Shown piece after piece: positions 12,829 to 30,797 of a stretch of DNA of 64,000 bases. The translations under genes and the position numbers were made by a program. This DNA comes from Escallonia rubra (taxonomy: Eukaryota; Streptophyta; Magnoliopsida; Escalloniales; Escalloniaceae). Every line of letters starts with the position of its first letter. Position 1 is the stretch's first letter. The DNA lies in NCBI GenBank assembly GCA_033065855.1, contig JAVXUO010002167.1:62001-126000 (forward strand), given 5' to 3'. The notes below the pieces were generated by a model that did not search any database, was not told the origin of the DNA, and was given only the letters and a program-made list of their open reading frames with translations.

Positions 12829-15800
12829 ATGAAGCGCCGTCTGTTTTGTTTGATGTGCATTATTTTGCTGCTATTATCGGGCTCGGCGGCTGAGGTTTCG
12901 AGATCGGAGGTGTCGAAGGTGCCTTACAAGAGCCTGTTTCGGAAGGATTTGGATAGCCACAATCAAGCTCCCACGCGGCGGTCTCTCTTGTCACACTCCG
13001 AGTAAGTGATTAATCTCTCTGCAATGCTTGATTTTTGGTCCTATTCGTGGAGAATCGAAGACAGAGAGAGCTTGGGTTTTAGGGAATTGTGTTGAATTGG
13101 AGTTGCTTTTGCCCCTTTTTTTTGTTCATTTCTTAAGTACTTGTACAATTCATATTACTTTTGTTTGTTTTTGTGGACGGTACGTGGTTAATGTTCAACA
13201 TTGCCAATAACACTCTGTTTGTTTGAGAAATTAGCGAATTTTTGTTTGCCTTGATTCGCTTTTTTGAAGGTGTCGTATTTTGAGTGAGTAAAAAATAGGT
13301 ATCTTGGAAGCCTTAGGGAGGAACGCTTAGAAAATTTATGTTGAATATATAAGGACAGGGAAGTCGTTAGTAACAGGGCAATTGTGCTGGTTGATATGTA
13401 TAAAGATTTGTGTATATTTCGTCCATACGAGAACATAATATTTCTTCGCCAAAGAGGCAAATCAATTAGTTATTTTATGAACTTCCTAGTAGAAAGTCAC
13501 CTGCCTTTTATGATCTCGGGATCGTGGATTAGTTTAAAGATCCCTTGGAATTTGAGTTTCCCGGCAAACCTATTAGTGTGTTTCAATTGCTTAATTTTAA
13601 CTGGGCATGTCAGATATACTGTCTGAAAGTTGACGTTCTTCAATCAAATTTCAAGTCTTGCTATAGTTTATTTATTGGCTGTATTCGTTTATGCGCTGAC
13701 AAGATACTAAGCTGTTTTTTGCTTTGCCTTCTCGATATTCTTTACTCTAGCAGCGAACATGATACCGCGCTAGTTGCTGCATTGGATGGAACGATTCATT
13801 TAATGGAACTTAAATCTACCAAAGTAATCTGGTCATTGGCGTCAGGTCCATCAATCTACTCTTCATATCAGGCTCCTGTCAATCATGATAACGATAAGGA
13901 AAATGCATCTGGCGCTAGAGGGGGTTACTTTGTAGATTGTGGGGATGACTGGAAGTTGTATGCTCATTCTGAGCTTGGTAAAGTGGTATGGTATTGAGTC
14001 TCACCTCTAATTGTCTCATAAATACATTTTCTTATACAGTTGACATATACGAGCATGTCCTACATTACAACTTACAGGTTGTAACTTGTCATAACAAAGT
14101 GTCCAAGTGGCTAGCTTGCCTTACGCTGGTCCTTGTTCATTCTTTTGTAATATAGAAACACGACATGTCCCTTTCTTGCCTACGTTATGGAATTTGTACA
14201 AGTTGTGGTTAGTAATTCTGCAAGCCTCCATTGTTATTGTTATCACAGATAATAATAGCAGCAAACAATCCAAGCTTCCATCCATGATGAAGTCACGCTT
14301 CAGTTATCCCTATGATCTACGTTTATTATTTCATGTATGGTTCATTTTCTGGCACGCACATGCTAGTTTTATCCTGCCATTAGATTTTAATGTACTTAAC
14401 ATTTGAAAATTTAGCTGGTCAAAATATGCCCACTTGATCAAAAGAAGAACACACATGCATGCGTGACAGTTGCTAGTATATTAGTGGGGACTTTAAACAT
14501 GGATGATAGAACTTGCTTGGTTCATAACCGTCAGGTCGTTGATATAGCACTACTATCTTTTGCTGGCGCACCTTTCTTACCTAACTAAGTAGTTGTCACC
14601 AACAGAATCTTGATATGACTGCTGAAGAGTTCCTAAGCATTACACCACACATAACAGACGATGGAGGAGTTGTACTTGGATCTAAAAAAACTACTGTGTT
14701 CCTGGTTGATGCTAAGACCGGAAGGCTATTGCACACCTACAGTTTGTTTGATTCTTCATCTACATCATGGAGTAACGTTGAGTCAAGTGCGCTATTTAAC
14801 AAGTCTGTTGAAGAATGGGAAAAGTCTGGTTCTGCAAACCTAAGGACTGATGAGCGTCCGCTTTACATCACGAGGACAGATTATTTGCTGAAGTCATATG
14901 CTCCAAACTCTGACAAAGTTCTATGGAATGTGACAGTTTCCGACATTGGGGCTGCTTTTCTATGTACAGATGTTGAAGATTTGATAAGTGGAGCTCCTGG
15001 GTATGAGCTTCCGTCTGAACCTGGTGCTCGTTTCAATATGCCATTGCCATGTCAATCAAAAGCTGTTGTCTTCCGCTTACGCAGTCCTAATATGTTAGAA
15101 TCGCTCACCAAGCCTGGCAGACTACCAGAAGGTCATCATGAAAAGATGCTTCCAATGCCCCCTCCAACTTATATGCTTCCTTCACGGCCTACAATCGTCG
15201 AATTTCCAGACACTAATCAAAACAATGAAGTGGAAGCGCTGGTTCCTATGTCCCCATTGACCAAAAATTCAGGAATCTCTGGTGTGCAGCACGTGAAAAT
15301 GCCTTACGATGGTGGATACAGTATGCTTTCCGATGGTCGCAGTGCATGGTCTCTCCTTTTTCTTCTCATTGCTGGGGGTTGTTTCACTTACTACTATACT
15401 CTAGTGGCCGGTAAATCAACCAAGCAGTCTAGTAATTTAGACCCAAAAACTGTGTCTTCTAGAAGGAAAAAAAATAGAAAATCAGGGAAAAGTATTAGCA
15501 TTGCCGAGAATAAGGATAAACAAACCTCCTCTGATCTCGAAGATGGATATTCGAACGGTGAGGGTGATAGAAGACCCTTTTTGAATTTCAAGCAATTAAC
15601 GGATGGCTGTGCAGATGGGCGTGTGATTGGGAAATTGTTTGTATCGAATACTGAAATTGCCAAGGGAAGCAACGGTACCATTGTCCTCGAGGGAATATAT
15701 GAAGGTCGCCCAGTTGCTGTCAAACGCCTTGTCAAAGCTCACCATGATGTGGCTTTCAAAGAAATTCAGAATCTTATTGCATCTGATCGACATTCCAACA

Positions 15801-18800
15801 TTGTGAGATGGTATGGAGTGGAATATGACCAAGATTTTGTGTATCTTTCGCTAGAGCGGTGTACTTGCAGCTTAAATGATCTAATTCAGATGCACTCAGA
15901 TTTCTCTGAAAGGCCGTCATCTTCAGAGGGTCAATCTCCAAAAGTAATGACAGAGTATAAAGTCCAATTGGATTCAATTAAAAGTATTATGCCAGATATT
16001 GAATTGTGGAAAACAAACGACTATCCTTCACCCATCTTGTTGAATTTAATGAGGTTAGTATTTCAATATGCAATTTTGTGATTACCTTGTAGCTTTTATC
16101 ACAATTGCATGGGTTCGCCGTGGTTTCATTATGATTGCAGTCTTGCCTTTTTACATTCTAGTTCCCGTATTTAGCTGTTGCTATCTTCAGCAAGTAGTGA
16201 AATCTGCAAGGTATAAGTACATACCACATGCTCCAAGCCTTAGCAACACAGTTGTGAATTTCATATTTTTTTTCTATACTGAACCATTAGGGGTACTGAT
16301 ATCATGAAGAAAAATGTTCGTTTAGTAGAGGTGCAGACACCCTTAGGGCATTGCCTCTAAACCTTCTTTTTTCTCATAGTTCATTTTTTTCTTGCTGTAG
16401 CGCATTTGAAGTGCATATACGACTGCATTTTGACAGCTTTCTTGGACATTTTCTATCCTAGATTAATTATAGGGTTCTTCTGCTATAAGGAAGCAATGAG
16501 CAAGTATCATTGTTTGAAGAGTTTGAGAAATCCTGTTTTTACATATCTATTTCCAAATTTCCTATTAGGTTAACCGATGCGTGGGTGGTTAATTGTATTG
16601 CTATGTAGGCTTTTGCATACAAACCTGTATAGTTTTACAGATATGCAGGCATTTTTTATGTCAAGTTGATTGGATTTTGTTCAGCAGTTTCTGAATCTTT
16701 TTGTTCTGCTTATGTGATTCAGGGATGTGGTTTCTGGCCTCGTGCATTTGCATGATTTAGGAATAATTCATCGAGACCTAAAGCCTCAAAATGTGTTGAT
16801 AATCAAGGAAAGGGCAATGTGTGCAAAGCTTTCTGACATGGGCATAAGCAAGCGACTTGTCGAGGACATGTCTTCCTTGAGTCACCATGCTACTGGTAAG
16901 TATTTACGTCGGCGACAGTGCATTGACAACTCTTTTAATAGACACTAGTCACACTACGAATGTTGATAATAGTGCACTTGTCCAGTGTCGTAGAAGGAAA
17001 CTGCCTAAGTAAAAGAAGCTATCTGGAAATGCATGGATGTCATTCTGTAGATAATTGTTTCAAGAGACATGCACACACATAAGCATATTTTTGTTTGCTT
17101 GTTTTTACATTCTTTATCCGTATACCACATGATAAAAGGAATTGTCGTGGTGTCCCAAATTTGCCCACCATTCTTCGGTATTATGGGACGCCCTTTTAGT
17201 CTTTCATATTCCTGGCATATGTCCCCATGCTTATAAGAATGCCCCTGTGAACCAACCATACCACTGGTTTCATTATGTCAATGATCATGTAATACAAACC
17301 CTACATGGCGAAACGCTAGCCTAACCCCTAAACATCAATGGTACGAAACCACCTTGCCTGATTGGGAAAAAAACCTCTCTATTAAACTCACAACCTAATG
17401 CTTCCCCCCACCCCCTGGGCCCCCAAACTCATGATGCTGACATTTGGAGTTTGCCAAGGAAAGAAAAATACAATGCTAAAACAAAATAAACTGAAAAATC
17501 GCAGATACCATTGCGACTACTACTAATTACCAGAGAATTTTATACTACTATTTCTTCCATTAGAGTTATGCTACCGTACTAGCCAGAATCTGTCAATGCA
17601 AAAAAAGCTGCAACTACAATGGCCTAAGTTCTTCCATGCCAGGGCTGCTACTACTGTGAATACCATCGATGGCCTTTTCTGTTGCCATTGTCAATATCAT
17701 TAGGGAAGCTACGATTGCCATGCTAAATCTACTGCAATTACTAAGCCATTACCGTTGCTGAAGTTGCCAGTGCCAAGAAAACAAGGGAGAGAACTATTTT
17801 TAAAGGTGAAAGAGCACAGCATAAGGGAGAAGCCATTAAGAGAGACGAAGGCCAGTAGCAATTACCAACAAATTTAAGAAAGGACCAGCAGATTAGAGTT
17901 AGAGAGACAAAAAGATTTGCACTTGCAATTCAAATTTCAAAGGAGAAAAAGAAAAATTAGAAGAATATTTAAGAAAATGAAGGAATAGGCGAAAAAGAGT
18001 AAGCAATAAAGGAGAAAACAATTGCAGGCTTCCAACCAGGAGAAAGAGAAGAAGGGTTCCGACTTGCCAACATGTAAACAAGGATGACATTCAATAAATG
18101 CTAGACTGGAATCTGAGGAGAAGACTACTAGACTTTTAAAAAACGTCCTAAACCCTTGCAATTTCGAGAAGAACGCAGAACCTGATACTAAACCAAACAA
18201 ATCCCCCATGCTGCACAGAGAAATTACTGTGAACACTACCTGACAAACAGTCACGCAATAGAGTAAACCCAATGAACAGTACTCGCCAAACAGTTGCTGC
18301 AATATGCTACGGCTTGCTATACCCTAGCCCTGTCATCAGACCTTAATGCTCCCTAGCCCTGTCATCAGAACCTTAATGCTCCCTAGCCCTGTCATCAGAA
18401 CCTTAATGCTCTGATACCATGTGAACTAACCATACTTTTGATTCCAGTATGTCAATAAGCAAATAATACAGGCCTTAAATAGGAAAACAATAACCTAAAC
18501 CCCAAACATCAAAAGTGCTAAACTACCCTGCATAATTATAAGAAAGTCCTTTATTAAACTGCAACCTAATTCTTTTCCTAAATTTGTCCTCTTCAAATTA
18601 ACTAGAAATCTTTACAACTTTCCTTGTACATGCAAAGTATTGCAACATTTGAACATGTTAGATAGGTGATGGGCAGGAGTTGACACCCTTACCTGGACTG
18701 CATTGCGAACCTTTCTCGTTCGAGGATTACGTTCAAAAGGGAGTATTGTTTAAGGGGATGCATTTGAATGGTTTTTGAATCCCTTTAGCTAATTTTGGTC

Positions 18801-21800
18801 GTGTCTTTAATCCTTTAAGTGTCTATATAAGTGGAAGACCTTTGCTAATTTGGTCCTTGCCAAGATGATTATGAACTTACATTTTTGAAAATTAATCTTC
18901 TTTTACAGAATACTCGGACGGTGCCCTTCTTGATGTCTATTAAGTCGATGTTTTTCAAACTTTGACAATTACGTCCAATGTATGTTAATAGAAATCGAAC
19001 ATGCTTCTGTTTTATCAATGGACTGAAAATGCCAGTAGATGCCTAGCAAAGGGAATGACTGAATTAGGTGATTTCTTTAGATTATCAATTTAAACTTGTT
19101 CATGAGGTTGGAAAATATATTACCATGGAGTTTTACTACAGGGAGTAATATGAAAGGTAACGTAGTGAAGTTCTCGTGTTATTAAAGATATGGTGAAGAA
19201 TACGAAAAGTTATATCTATTACATTGATTAGGGGGAAGTTGGTAGAAAATCATGAAATAAGTGAAGAGAAAAGATCGAGGATGTTGCCACAAGGTTGAAC
19301 AATGTGTACCTTTTGGAATCAGTCCAACACCCCTAAGTTCTTATCTGACATGTTAGTGCCTGGTATTTAATGCAAGTATTCTTGGTGACCGGTTGAAGAA
19401 GTAGATACGGGCATGACTGGAGATTTTTTTTTCCATTCTTCTTTGTTTTTGTTTTGGTGCGTTGGGTTTTATGTTTTGTGGGTGGGGGCATCAAAAGGGG
19501 GGACCTTTTATTGCCTCTTCATACAGAGTCATTCCGCAAATTGATTCAGGTGGGTTTCTGGAGGGTTTAATGGTGGGTGAAACCCGTCAGAAACTTTATT
19601 GTACGCTAATGATATATTCCTGTGGGGGGAGAAATTAAGCAGCTGAGGTACTTGAGGGGAATTTTTCTTTGTTGTAGAGCTGTATTTGGGTTCCCCGCTA
19701 ATATGAACAAGTGCTACCTATCAGCACTAGCAATATCTTTGATGTGGTACAGTTGACATGATTGCTGGTGTGAATAGTTGGTTTGTTTCCCATTGCAACT
19801 CTAGAATTGCCTTCTTTGCGTGTTGCTCCAAAAATTTAACTGTAGCAAGGGTTAACAAGAGACTGGCAGGTTGAGAAAAGCAATACTTGTCCAAGGGTGG
19901 GAGGCTTGTTCTTTACCTTGTCTAGCTTGTTGACTTATTCTGTCTTTGTTTTCCGTCTTGGCTACTGTTAGGAAGAGATTGTGGGATTGCAGGGACAGTC
20001 CTCTGAAGGGAACGATGATGCTTGAAGTGTAAATTGGTGGACTAGACTCGAGTTTCCCAATTTTTATGGGGGTTTCGGTTGAAGAATTTCTAGCTTTTTA
20101 ATCACACCCTATTGGACAGGTGATCGTGGGGGTATTGTAGGAAGGAAGGGGCCTTGCGCAGGAGGGTGGGGGATGGCAGGTTGGCTGTAATTATTTTGGT
20201 TGGTGTTAAAGGCCAGGGAGGGGTTGACCAAGGAAACCCTCCCTCCATTGAGAAATGTGTACTTGTTGAGAAAAACTTTTGCCTTTATCATCTGATGAAG
20301 TTTTTATTCCCTTATGTTGGTTCACTCAAATCTGGTGAACCTTTAGAAACGAGAGGTTCGTTAAAATGGTTTGAATTACGTAGAGCATGTCATCACTTTA
20401 TTTTTATTGAAAGCATAAATCTGGGTGTCTGTCATGGTGAAAAGTGGATCTCAAATATCACTTCCCTTTCGAATTGCATACCTGCTTTTGTCACTTTTTA
20501 AATAAAAGGCTTATGCTTTATATGATTTCCGAGGCTGCAAGAAGTCAAATCTTGTGAAAGTTGTCAATGGTGGACTGGGGATTGGAGGGAGGCATGTCTT
20601 AATAGCACCTTCGTTTCCTTGACACCATTTGTAAGATCAGATTAGATTTTTCCAACGCAGCATCTTAAAATCACTTCTTGCAGGTTATGGCAGTTCTGGT
20701 TGGCAAGCACCTGAACAACTTCTTCATGGGCGGCAAACACGTGCAGTGGATTTGTTTAGTTTAGGCTGTGTCCTCTTTTTCTGCATCACTCGTGGCAGGC
20801 ATCCATTTGGGGATAATCTTGAAAGGGACATCAACATTGCAAAGAACCGATTGGACCTCTTCTTAGTGGTGCATATTCCAGAAGCTGTAGATCTTTTTTC
20901 TCGTTTATTAGATCATCATGCTGAACGTAGGTAAGTACATAGTTGTATGATATGAGTACTTATAAAGGAGATTTTATTTTGTTAGTGTATTGTTGCCTCT
21001 TTCTCTGTGTGGTACGACGCTCCATTGAAGTGGAGTAATTCTGTTGTATTTTAGGATAAATCCTTAAAATTGAACTGTTCTGTATATTTGGAGGCACAAA
21101 TCTTCCTCAAGTCTACTGAAATTAAATAACGTTATATTAGATAACACTTAATACGGCAATCATCTGTAAGATAATTCTTACCGGTTGATTCTGTCTGGAG
21201 TGGCAGGTAGAAAAACCAATCTCTTTTTATACTATGATGTAATGGGAATCCTGGCATCCTTTGCTCCTAAGTTGCCATTCCACTGGAGAGATTCCAACCA
21301 CGACATATGAACAATTTTTTAACCGCAGTGTTTCATTGAACTATTTAGTAGTATTATAACCTTGATAGACACAAGTACACGGATTAATTTCGTGGACCAG
21401 GAAATGAAGGAAAGGAGTCATAATTAACTTCGTTGAAGTGTGGGTCAGATCTTTTTTATTTCATATTGACATGTTATATGTTGACATTGTTCTAATTTTG
21501 TGTCAGGCCAAAGGCAATTGAAGTGTTGCTTCATCCTTTCTTTTGGAGTTCTGAGCTGCGACTGTCATTTCTTCGTGACACAAGTGACAGGGTAGAATTA
21601 GAAGATAGGGAGAGTGATTCTGGTATTCTAAAAGCATTAGAAGGAATAGCTTCTGTGGCTTTGGGTGGAAAATGGGATGAGAAGATGGAACCTGCATTTA
21701 TTGCTAATATTGGGCGTTACAGGCGTTATAAGTTTGACAGTGTTCGGGACCTGCTGAGAGTCATGCGAAACAAGTTGAATCACTATAGAGAACTTCCCAA

Positions 21801-23408
21801 GGAAATTCAGGTTTATTTTCCTTCATTTTGAATGTGTTTTTTGTTTATTTTGTCTTTGCTCCCTATTGGGTATATATAAAAGCTCCAAGAGATGGCTCTA
21901 TTTAGTTGATTCACAGTTTTCTTCAAAAAGAAAAGAGTAACTTAACTGTTGTGTGTATGTGTGATGCCTGTTAGTTACAACTGTTTGTTGTTTTAGTGAG
22001 CTATCAGATCCCAATCTATTAATATAGAGATATTGGATGTACTTTGGCTTGTTTGGTTTTGGTAATAATTATGTCTTAGTTTGGTTTTAGGTTCTTGAGT
22101 TGTTTGGGCCTTTGGGGTTGGGTTTAGAATTCATGCATAAGAAGTACTTGTGCGTGTGCGTATGTGTACGGTAAATATATACGAGAGATTTCTAGGAACA
22201 ATATGCAAGTTCGAGCTCATGTTGAAGTTCAGTTGGTTTATTTTGTGAACAACATGAATACTTAGAAAGGAACCAAGTTTAGAGTTGTTCATGGACATCT
22301 GTGGTCGTTTTCAGCCCTGGTTGTCCTAGATTAGAATATTTTGTTTGTAGTTATTGCTCGTCTTGCCGTGGCAACTTGCCTACAGTTTGTTCCTTTTGTG
22401 GCTATGTCTAGATACCCTCTTCACCAGCTTCATGTCGTGGTTTCTGAGATCTTTTTGCCTAATCTTGAAAGGATGAGAACGACTTGGATGATATGACCTC
22501 AAAATAACAGGGGTCAAGGTCGGCCCCACTCTCACTTTTCAGAAGATTGAAAAGTACATTGGTCGTTTGGTTGGATAGGTGTATAGTCAAGATTTTAAGT
22601 CGGGAAGCGAATGAGCACAATTTTAATAAGTCAAATTTTGGTGTTTGGGATCTGAGTTTGAAAAGGTCACCCAAACAGCGTGCTTCTGAAAAATGCTATA
22701 TAGCCTGAGTGGGGGAGTCTTTTCAGGGATGATTCTTCTTTCTTTTTCTTTCCTTGATTTGCTTGCTATCATTTTTGGACAATTAAGGTGGAGAAGCACG
22801 TGGGTAGCAAAATATAATTTGCATATAAGCTGGCTCCCCTACGGTGCGATTTGAATCTCTTTCTGTTTTTGTTTTTGTTTTTGTTTTTTTTTTTGCGTCA
22901 AATATGAAACATCATCGCTGTTCTTTGTGAGCACTGTGAATTTTAGAGCATCCCATATATTTCTAATGAAGTTTTTGTTTATTAACATGACCTACTTGTT
23001 CCTTTAGGCAAGGAAGTGAATTTTGTACTTTAATATCTATCTTTTGCACATGGACTGACCCACTAGTGTTGCCTCTTCTAGATATAGATTTCTTTCTTTG
23101 TTTCCGTTGGCAGTAAAGAACTAAAAATTCTTGTTACTGAATGGTGGACCACTTACCCACATATATTTGATGGTTCATAAACATGATTTGCTAACGTCAA
23201 AAGCAATAACAAAAAGAGTAGAAATGGAAAGCCTGCTGATGAAGTTGGGTGTTGATTTCAGGAACTATTAGGACCTGTGCCTGAAGGATTTTACGACTAT
23301 TTTGCGAGTCGATTCCCCAAGCTCTTGATCGAAGTATACAAAGTCATGCACAAATACTGCAAGGAAGAGGAATGGTTTCAGAAGTATGTTAACAGTAGTA
23401 CAGTATGA
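12829..23408 (+). CDS. IRE1: IRE1 unfolded-protein-response kinase/endoribonuclease
   Basis: IRE1 senses ER stress and cleaves bZIP60-type mRNA. Exons: 12829-13001, 13751-13985, 14606-16053, 16723-16895, 20684-20930, 21507-21810, 23262-23408; they total 2,727 nt, or 908 aa, without a frame break. Order: signal peptide (MKRRLFCLMCIILLLLSGSA), luminal sensor domain with GVVLGSKKTTVFLVDAKTG, one transmembrane helix (about residues 382-401, LLFLLIAGGCFTYYYTLV), a basic linker (SRRKKNRKSGK), kinase domain with GSNGTIVLEG, VAVK lysine 509, HRDLKPQN (Asp637) and LSDMG in the DFG position, then the KEN RNase domain (YRRYKFDSVRDLLRVMRNKL to EEWFQKY). The start is the only in-frame ATG that gives a signal peptide. 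Intron 4 is 3.8 kb and holds an antisense LTR-type fossil. The a/b subtype is not assigned. Confidence 0.95.
17246..18569 (-). mobile_element. Small LTR-type retroelement fossil (TRIM-like) in IRE1 intron 4
   Basis: Two direct repeats of about 150 bp, 17246 to about 17398 and 18420 to about 18569, both begin TGTGAAC on the plus strand. Immediately beside the right copy, 18408-18419, is GCTCTGATACCA, the complement of the plant initiator tRNA-Met primer-binding site TGGTATCAGAGC. This places the element on the minus strand, antisense to IRE1. A pyrimidine-rich stretch after the left copy (about 17399-17425) fits a polypurine tract on the minus strand. The roughly 1 kb interior shows no recognisable domain. 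Short repeats and small size suggest a TRIM-like non-autonomous element. The repeats differ at many positions, so it is old. Confidence 0.65.
18316..18410. repeat. Tandem repeat, about 31 bp, three units
   Basis: Three near-identical units of CCCTAGCCCTGTCATCAGAA followed by CCTTAATGCT, ending directly at the primer-binding-site-like motif of the TRIM-like fossil. The first unit has lost one base. Confidence 0.85.
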
Positions 23409-24380
23409 ATCCTACTCCCTCGGGACACCCTCACACTTTGTATATGTTGTACATAGGTGTAAATGTTGCTGTAACTTAATGAGAATGTGTTGAACACCTA
23501 AGCATTAATCTTATTAACGTTTATCGAACGCCTACCCATTGGCCTGCGTCTTCTTTACTCTATATATTTTGCTTGATTGTTCTCTTGTTTTGTTATCCCC
23601 ACATTTCCTCTCCCCGCAAGAATTTGAAAAGGCTGTACTACGTAGATAATCGTACGGAAATGAAAAAATAGATCACAAGAGACTTTTGATTAAACCAGTC
23701 TGCTTAGCCACTTTTGCATGCCGAACGAGATCAGATGTATCGATGGTTTTGAGTACTCCAGGACTAGATACTTCTCAATCCATCGTTGCAGATATGGATA
23801 TTAGTTAGCTTCTTATTTTAGCAATATGTGTAATGTGTGCTACAACATATATAGCAGACGATGTAAAATGTCCTAAGCCGGGACGGCTTTTTGTTTATAA
23901 TTAAAAATGCCTCCTATTAACAAAAATGAAAAAAGGGTGGATAATAGGTAGTGGCAATAACTGGTTATGGGGTCTATTATAACTCGGCATGCTTTCGATG
24001 TTGGGAGGGGTATCTCAAATTCTCTCTCTATTCTCTTGGTGCATACTGCATACTTCGGTGATGCTTAAGAGGTACTGTGCTGGAAGTTTTCGACCCCCCC
24101 ACACAACCGGAAAGAAAATAAAATAAAAAAAATTAACCATATCTTTCATGCTTAGACCAAGAATATATTGCAATAAATTAGCATAAAAGAGAGAACTTGT
24201 GAGGCAACAAACAGACGATATGAGCTTCCATTTGATATTAAGTAACAAAGAAAGCTTGTCTGGCATCATATACGCAGAGAATGCCCAGTTACTGGAGACA
24301 AAAGGAGCAGTCTAGTTAATAGGAACTGCTGTGCAAATATGATGAGGAAAGCTATACCAGAAAATTTATATAATGATGCA
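23409..24380. other. Convergent intergenic spacer between IRE1 and GLR
   Basis: About 970 bp between the IRE1 stop codon and the GLR stop codon; the two genes converge. It must hold both 3' UTRs. It is AT-rich with no ORF of note. The last part, from about 24240, already belongs to the segmental duplication shared with 51560 onward. Confidence 0.6.
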
Positions 24381-28393
<4,013 letters not shown>

Positions 28394-30384
28394 GATGAAA
28401 TTGCCTGATACAAAAATCCCAATTTTACCCTGTTATGCAATGAACAGGAAACGACTCCTCAGTATTACAGAAATGATTCTAAACCTTTATCCAATGATCA
28501 CTGGCATGTTCACTTGAATAGATTTGTATGGAGCATCTAACCACTAAATTTAAAGCAGAAAAGCTACAAATTAGTAAAATAAGTCAAAATTTATTTATGA
28601 GTAAAGCATTGACAAAAAAGTCATACCCGCAAGAAATCAGACTTAGAACAGAAAACAATCATAAGTACCTTGGCATCATAAGCTTTAGAACTAAGTCGTG
28701 TTCAGCACAAAGTAAACTAAACCCAACGAATTTTAAAGAGCAGAATTGTTGGCAGAAGTTGCAAATAAGGAATATCCCAAAATAGTATATTAGCAGCTGG
28801 GAACAATGAATACTGTGCGTGTGTGTGTGAAAGAACAGCTTACAGGGAAGAGCAACCCTCCTTAGCAACTATCCACTGCAACCCAAAAGGGGGGTCATGG
28901 GCAGAAGAACAAAGAGGGTGAAAGCGAAAAAGCAAGGGGAAAGTTGGATTTTGGGCACTTCATTCCTAGTACTCTGAGAAGCAGGACCAATACAAATGGC
29001 GACCCCATGTTAAAAATGAGGTATACATAAGTGGAACTGTCTCCAATGTCACTAAGGCGTACACCTTCTGCCTTTTCAGTGTGGAGATATTTGTCGCTGT
29101 AGTCATCTTTTTTGTCAGTATGCATTCATTTCTTTGTACCACCACCACTGTACATCCGTACATGGATAGCACTGGGAAAGAAAGATACGGGTGGTGCCGG
29201 GGAGAAGCATACAACAAGGCTGGGTGTCACGGGCTGCCCCTTGAAGGCCACCGTGTGTCACTGGGCCATGACCGGAAATTGACGGGCACAGCAACGCAGC
29301 AACCGCTGGGCCATGAGCGCAAAATTGACTAGAAAATAAGCATGCCGGAAAAGGCAAGCCACTAGTTCTTTAGTAATCGGAGACATATCACCTCAATTTC
29401 ATTTCAAAAAAAATTTCCTGTGAAAATGACGGATAACATTTTATGGTCTGATCCTGATCATCTAAAATTGTCAAATCAGAGAAGAGAAAGATGCGACAAG
29501 AAGACATGTTACAGAAGATAGGAGTTATTATTTTAAAATATACGAGTCATCGTGGCGCACGCAATGCGTGTGCGAACATAAAATTAATAATACAACTTTT
29601 AAAAAAAAAAAATCGTGTACACTTGTTTACTGTCATATACAGTAAAATGAATATTAAATTACAGATTCGTGTCCCAACATAAGTTAACAAAATATTATTA
29701 TCGTATCAAACTTGGCCTTTAAATTTTACTTTAACACAATTTTTTTGATGAGTTTGAATTTGTGAAAAACTAAACACAATTTTATAGGTAGTTACTTACC
29801 AATTAAGATTTTAATTGACGATTGATACTCCGATTGATAACCATTTTTTAGTTATATTCTTTCCGAACATTTGAAAAAGATTCATTTTCACAAAACAGGA
29901 AACACATGTAACATGTTTGTTTAGCATCTTCAGGATTATGACAACAACGATATTCTATTAAGTGCCCACTTGGAAAACTTTAGAAGACGCCTATGTGTTG
30001 TTTGAATAATAGTTTCAAGCATACGCATAAGTGAAAATGACATACGCATAAGTGAAAATGAATGAAGTGAATTCTGATATTATATTCGCAAAGGAGTTAT
30101 GAAATAATGTTAGGGTTTGGTGCTTTTGAAAACGAAATCTGAAAAAAAAAAAATGTTATCAAACAAGAAAAAACTGAATTTGGAGGAAATAAATCAAAAG
30201 AAATGGCACTAAACGGAGCATTAGAAAGTGGGAAATTAAGATGCTTAGATGTTGAACAAACAAAAAAATTGGTGTTTCTAATAACTGAATTTGAAAATAT
30301 TAATAAAACAAGAAAAACTAAACTTCAAAGAAAAAAAAAATTATGATAACCAAATGGAGGAAAGTGGAAAACTAAGATGGTTAA
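28394..30384. other. Region upstream of GLR copy A, shared with copy B to about 29350
   Basis: The first roughly 950 bp is well conserved against 56134-57040 and should hold the promoter and 5' leader of GLR. The remainder is AT-rich and poorly alignable, with a short direct duplication around 30021-30060 (CATACGCATAAGTGAAAATGA twice). No gene recognised. Confidence 0.5.
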
Positions 30385-30797
30385 GGCCATGTTTGTTTCA
30401 CGGAAAACGCTTTCCGGAAAGTGCTTTCTAGAATATGCTTTCCGAAAAATAGAATCTCCTGAAAACATTTTCAAGAATTTCATTTTTGTTATTTGGGTGT
30501 CGTACAATGATACAAATATTTATACAAAAAAATGATGTGTTTTTCACTATTTGGGCATTGTTGTGTGTGGGTGAGTGGGAGGGGTGTGTGTATGTGTGTG
30601 TAGGTAGTTAGTGGGGGTGGGTGTGGGTGTGTGGGGGTGAGGGGCGCGTGTGTGTGTTGGTGCAAGTGATTTTCCGGCATTTTGTTCATCAAAATAAGTG
30701 TGATTGGAAATCATTTTCTATTGAAAAATACGCACCAAACACCGGAAATTGCAGAAAACCTTTTCCGAAAAATGATTTCCGTGAAACAAACAAGGCC
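30385..30797. mobile_element. TIR element (MITE), probably hAT-like, copy A only
   Basis: A roughly 413 bp element with inverted ends GGCCATGTTTGTTTCACGGA and GGCCTTGTTTGTTTCACGGA. The corresponding place in copy B (around 58410-58440, GATGGTTAAG followed by GTTAGATTCG) lacks it, so it was gained in copy A or lost from copy B. No clean target duplication is visible. The middle is GT-rich (about 30560-30660), with no coding signature. Such ends are common in plant hAT MITEs. Confidence 0.7.

Noticed and set aside
12829-12900. tRNA, rRNA or snRNA genes anywhere in the window
   Set aside because: I looked for tRNA-like A/B boxes and conserved rRNA or snRNA cores and saw none I could support; a tRNAscan or Rfam search would be decisive.
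17937-18302. 121 aa hydrophobic minus ORF that resembles a membrane protein
   Set aside because: Located in an IRE1 intron within the TRIM-like fossil. The hydrophobicity reflects A-rich plus-strand DNA read as Phe/Leu codons on the minus strand; no domain or gene structure.
1-23408. Functional cluster of two RNases (RRP44 and IRE1)
   Set aside because: The genes are divergently placed, separated by 6.9 kb of repeats, and act in different compartments; neighbourhood alone does not support a joint role.
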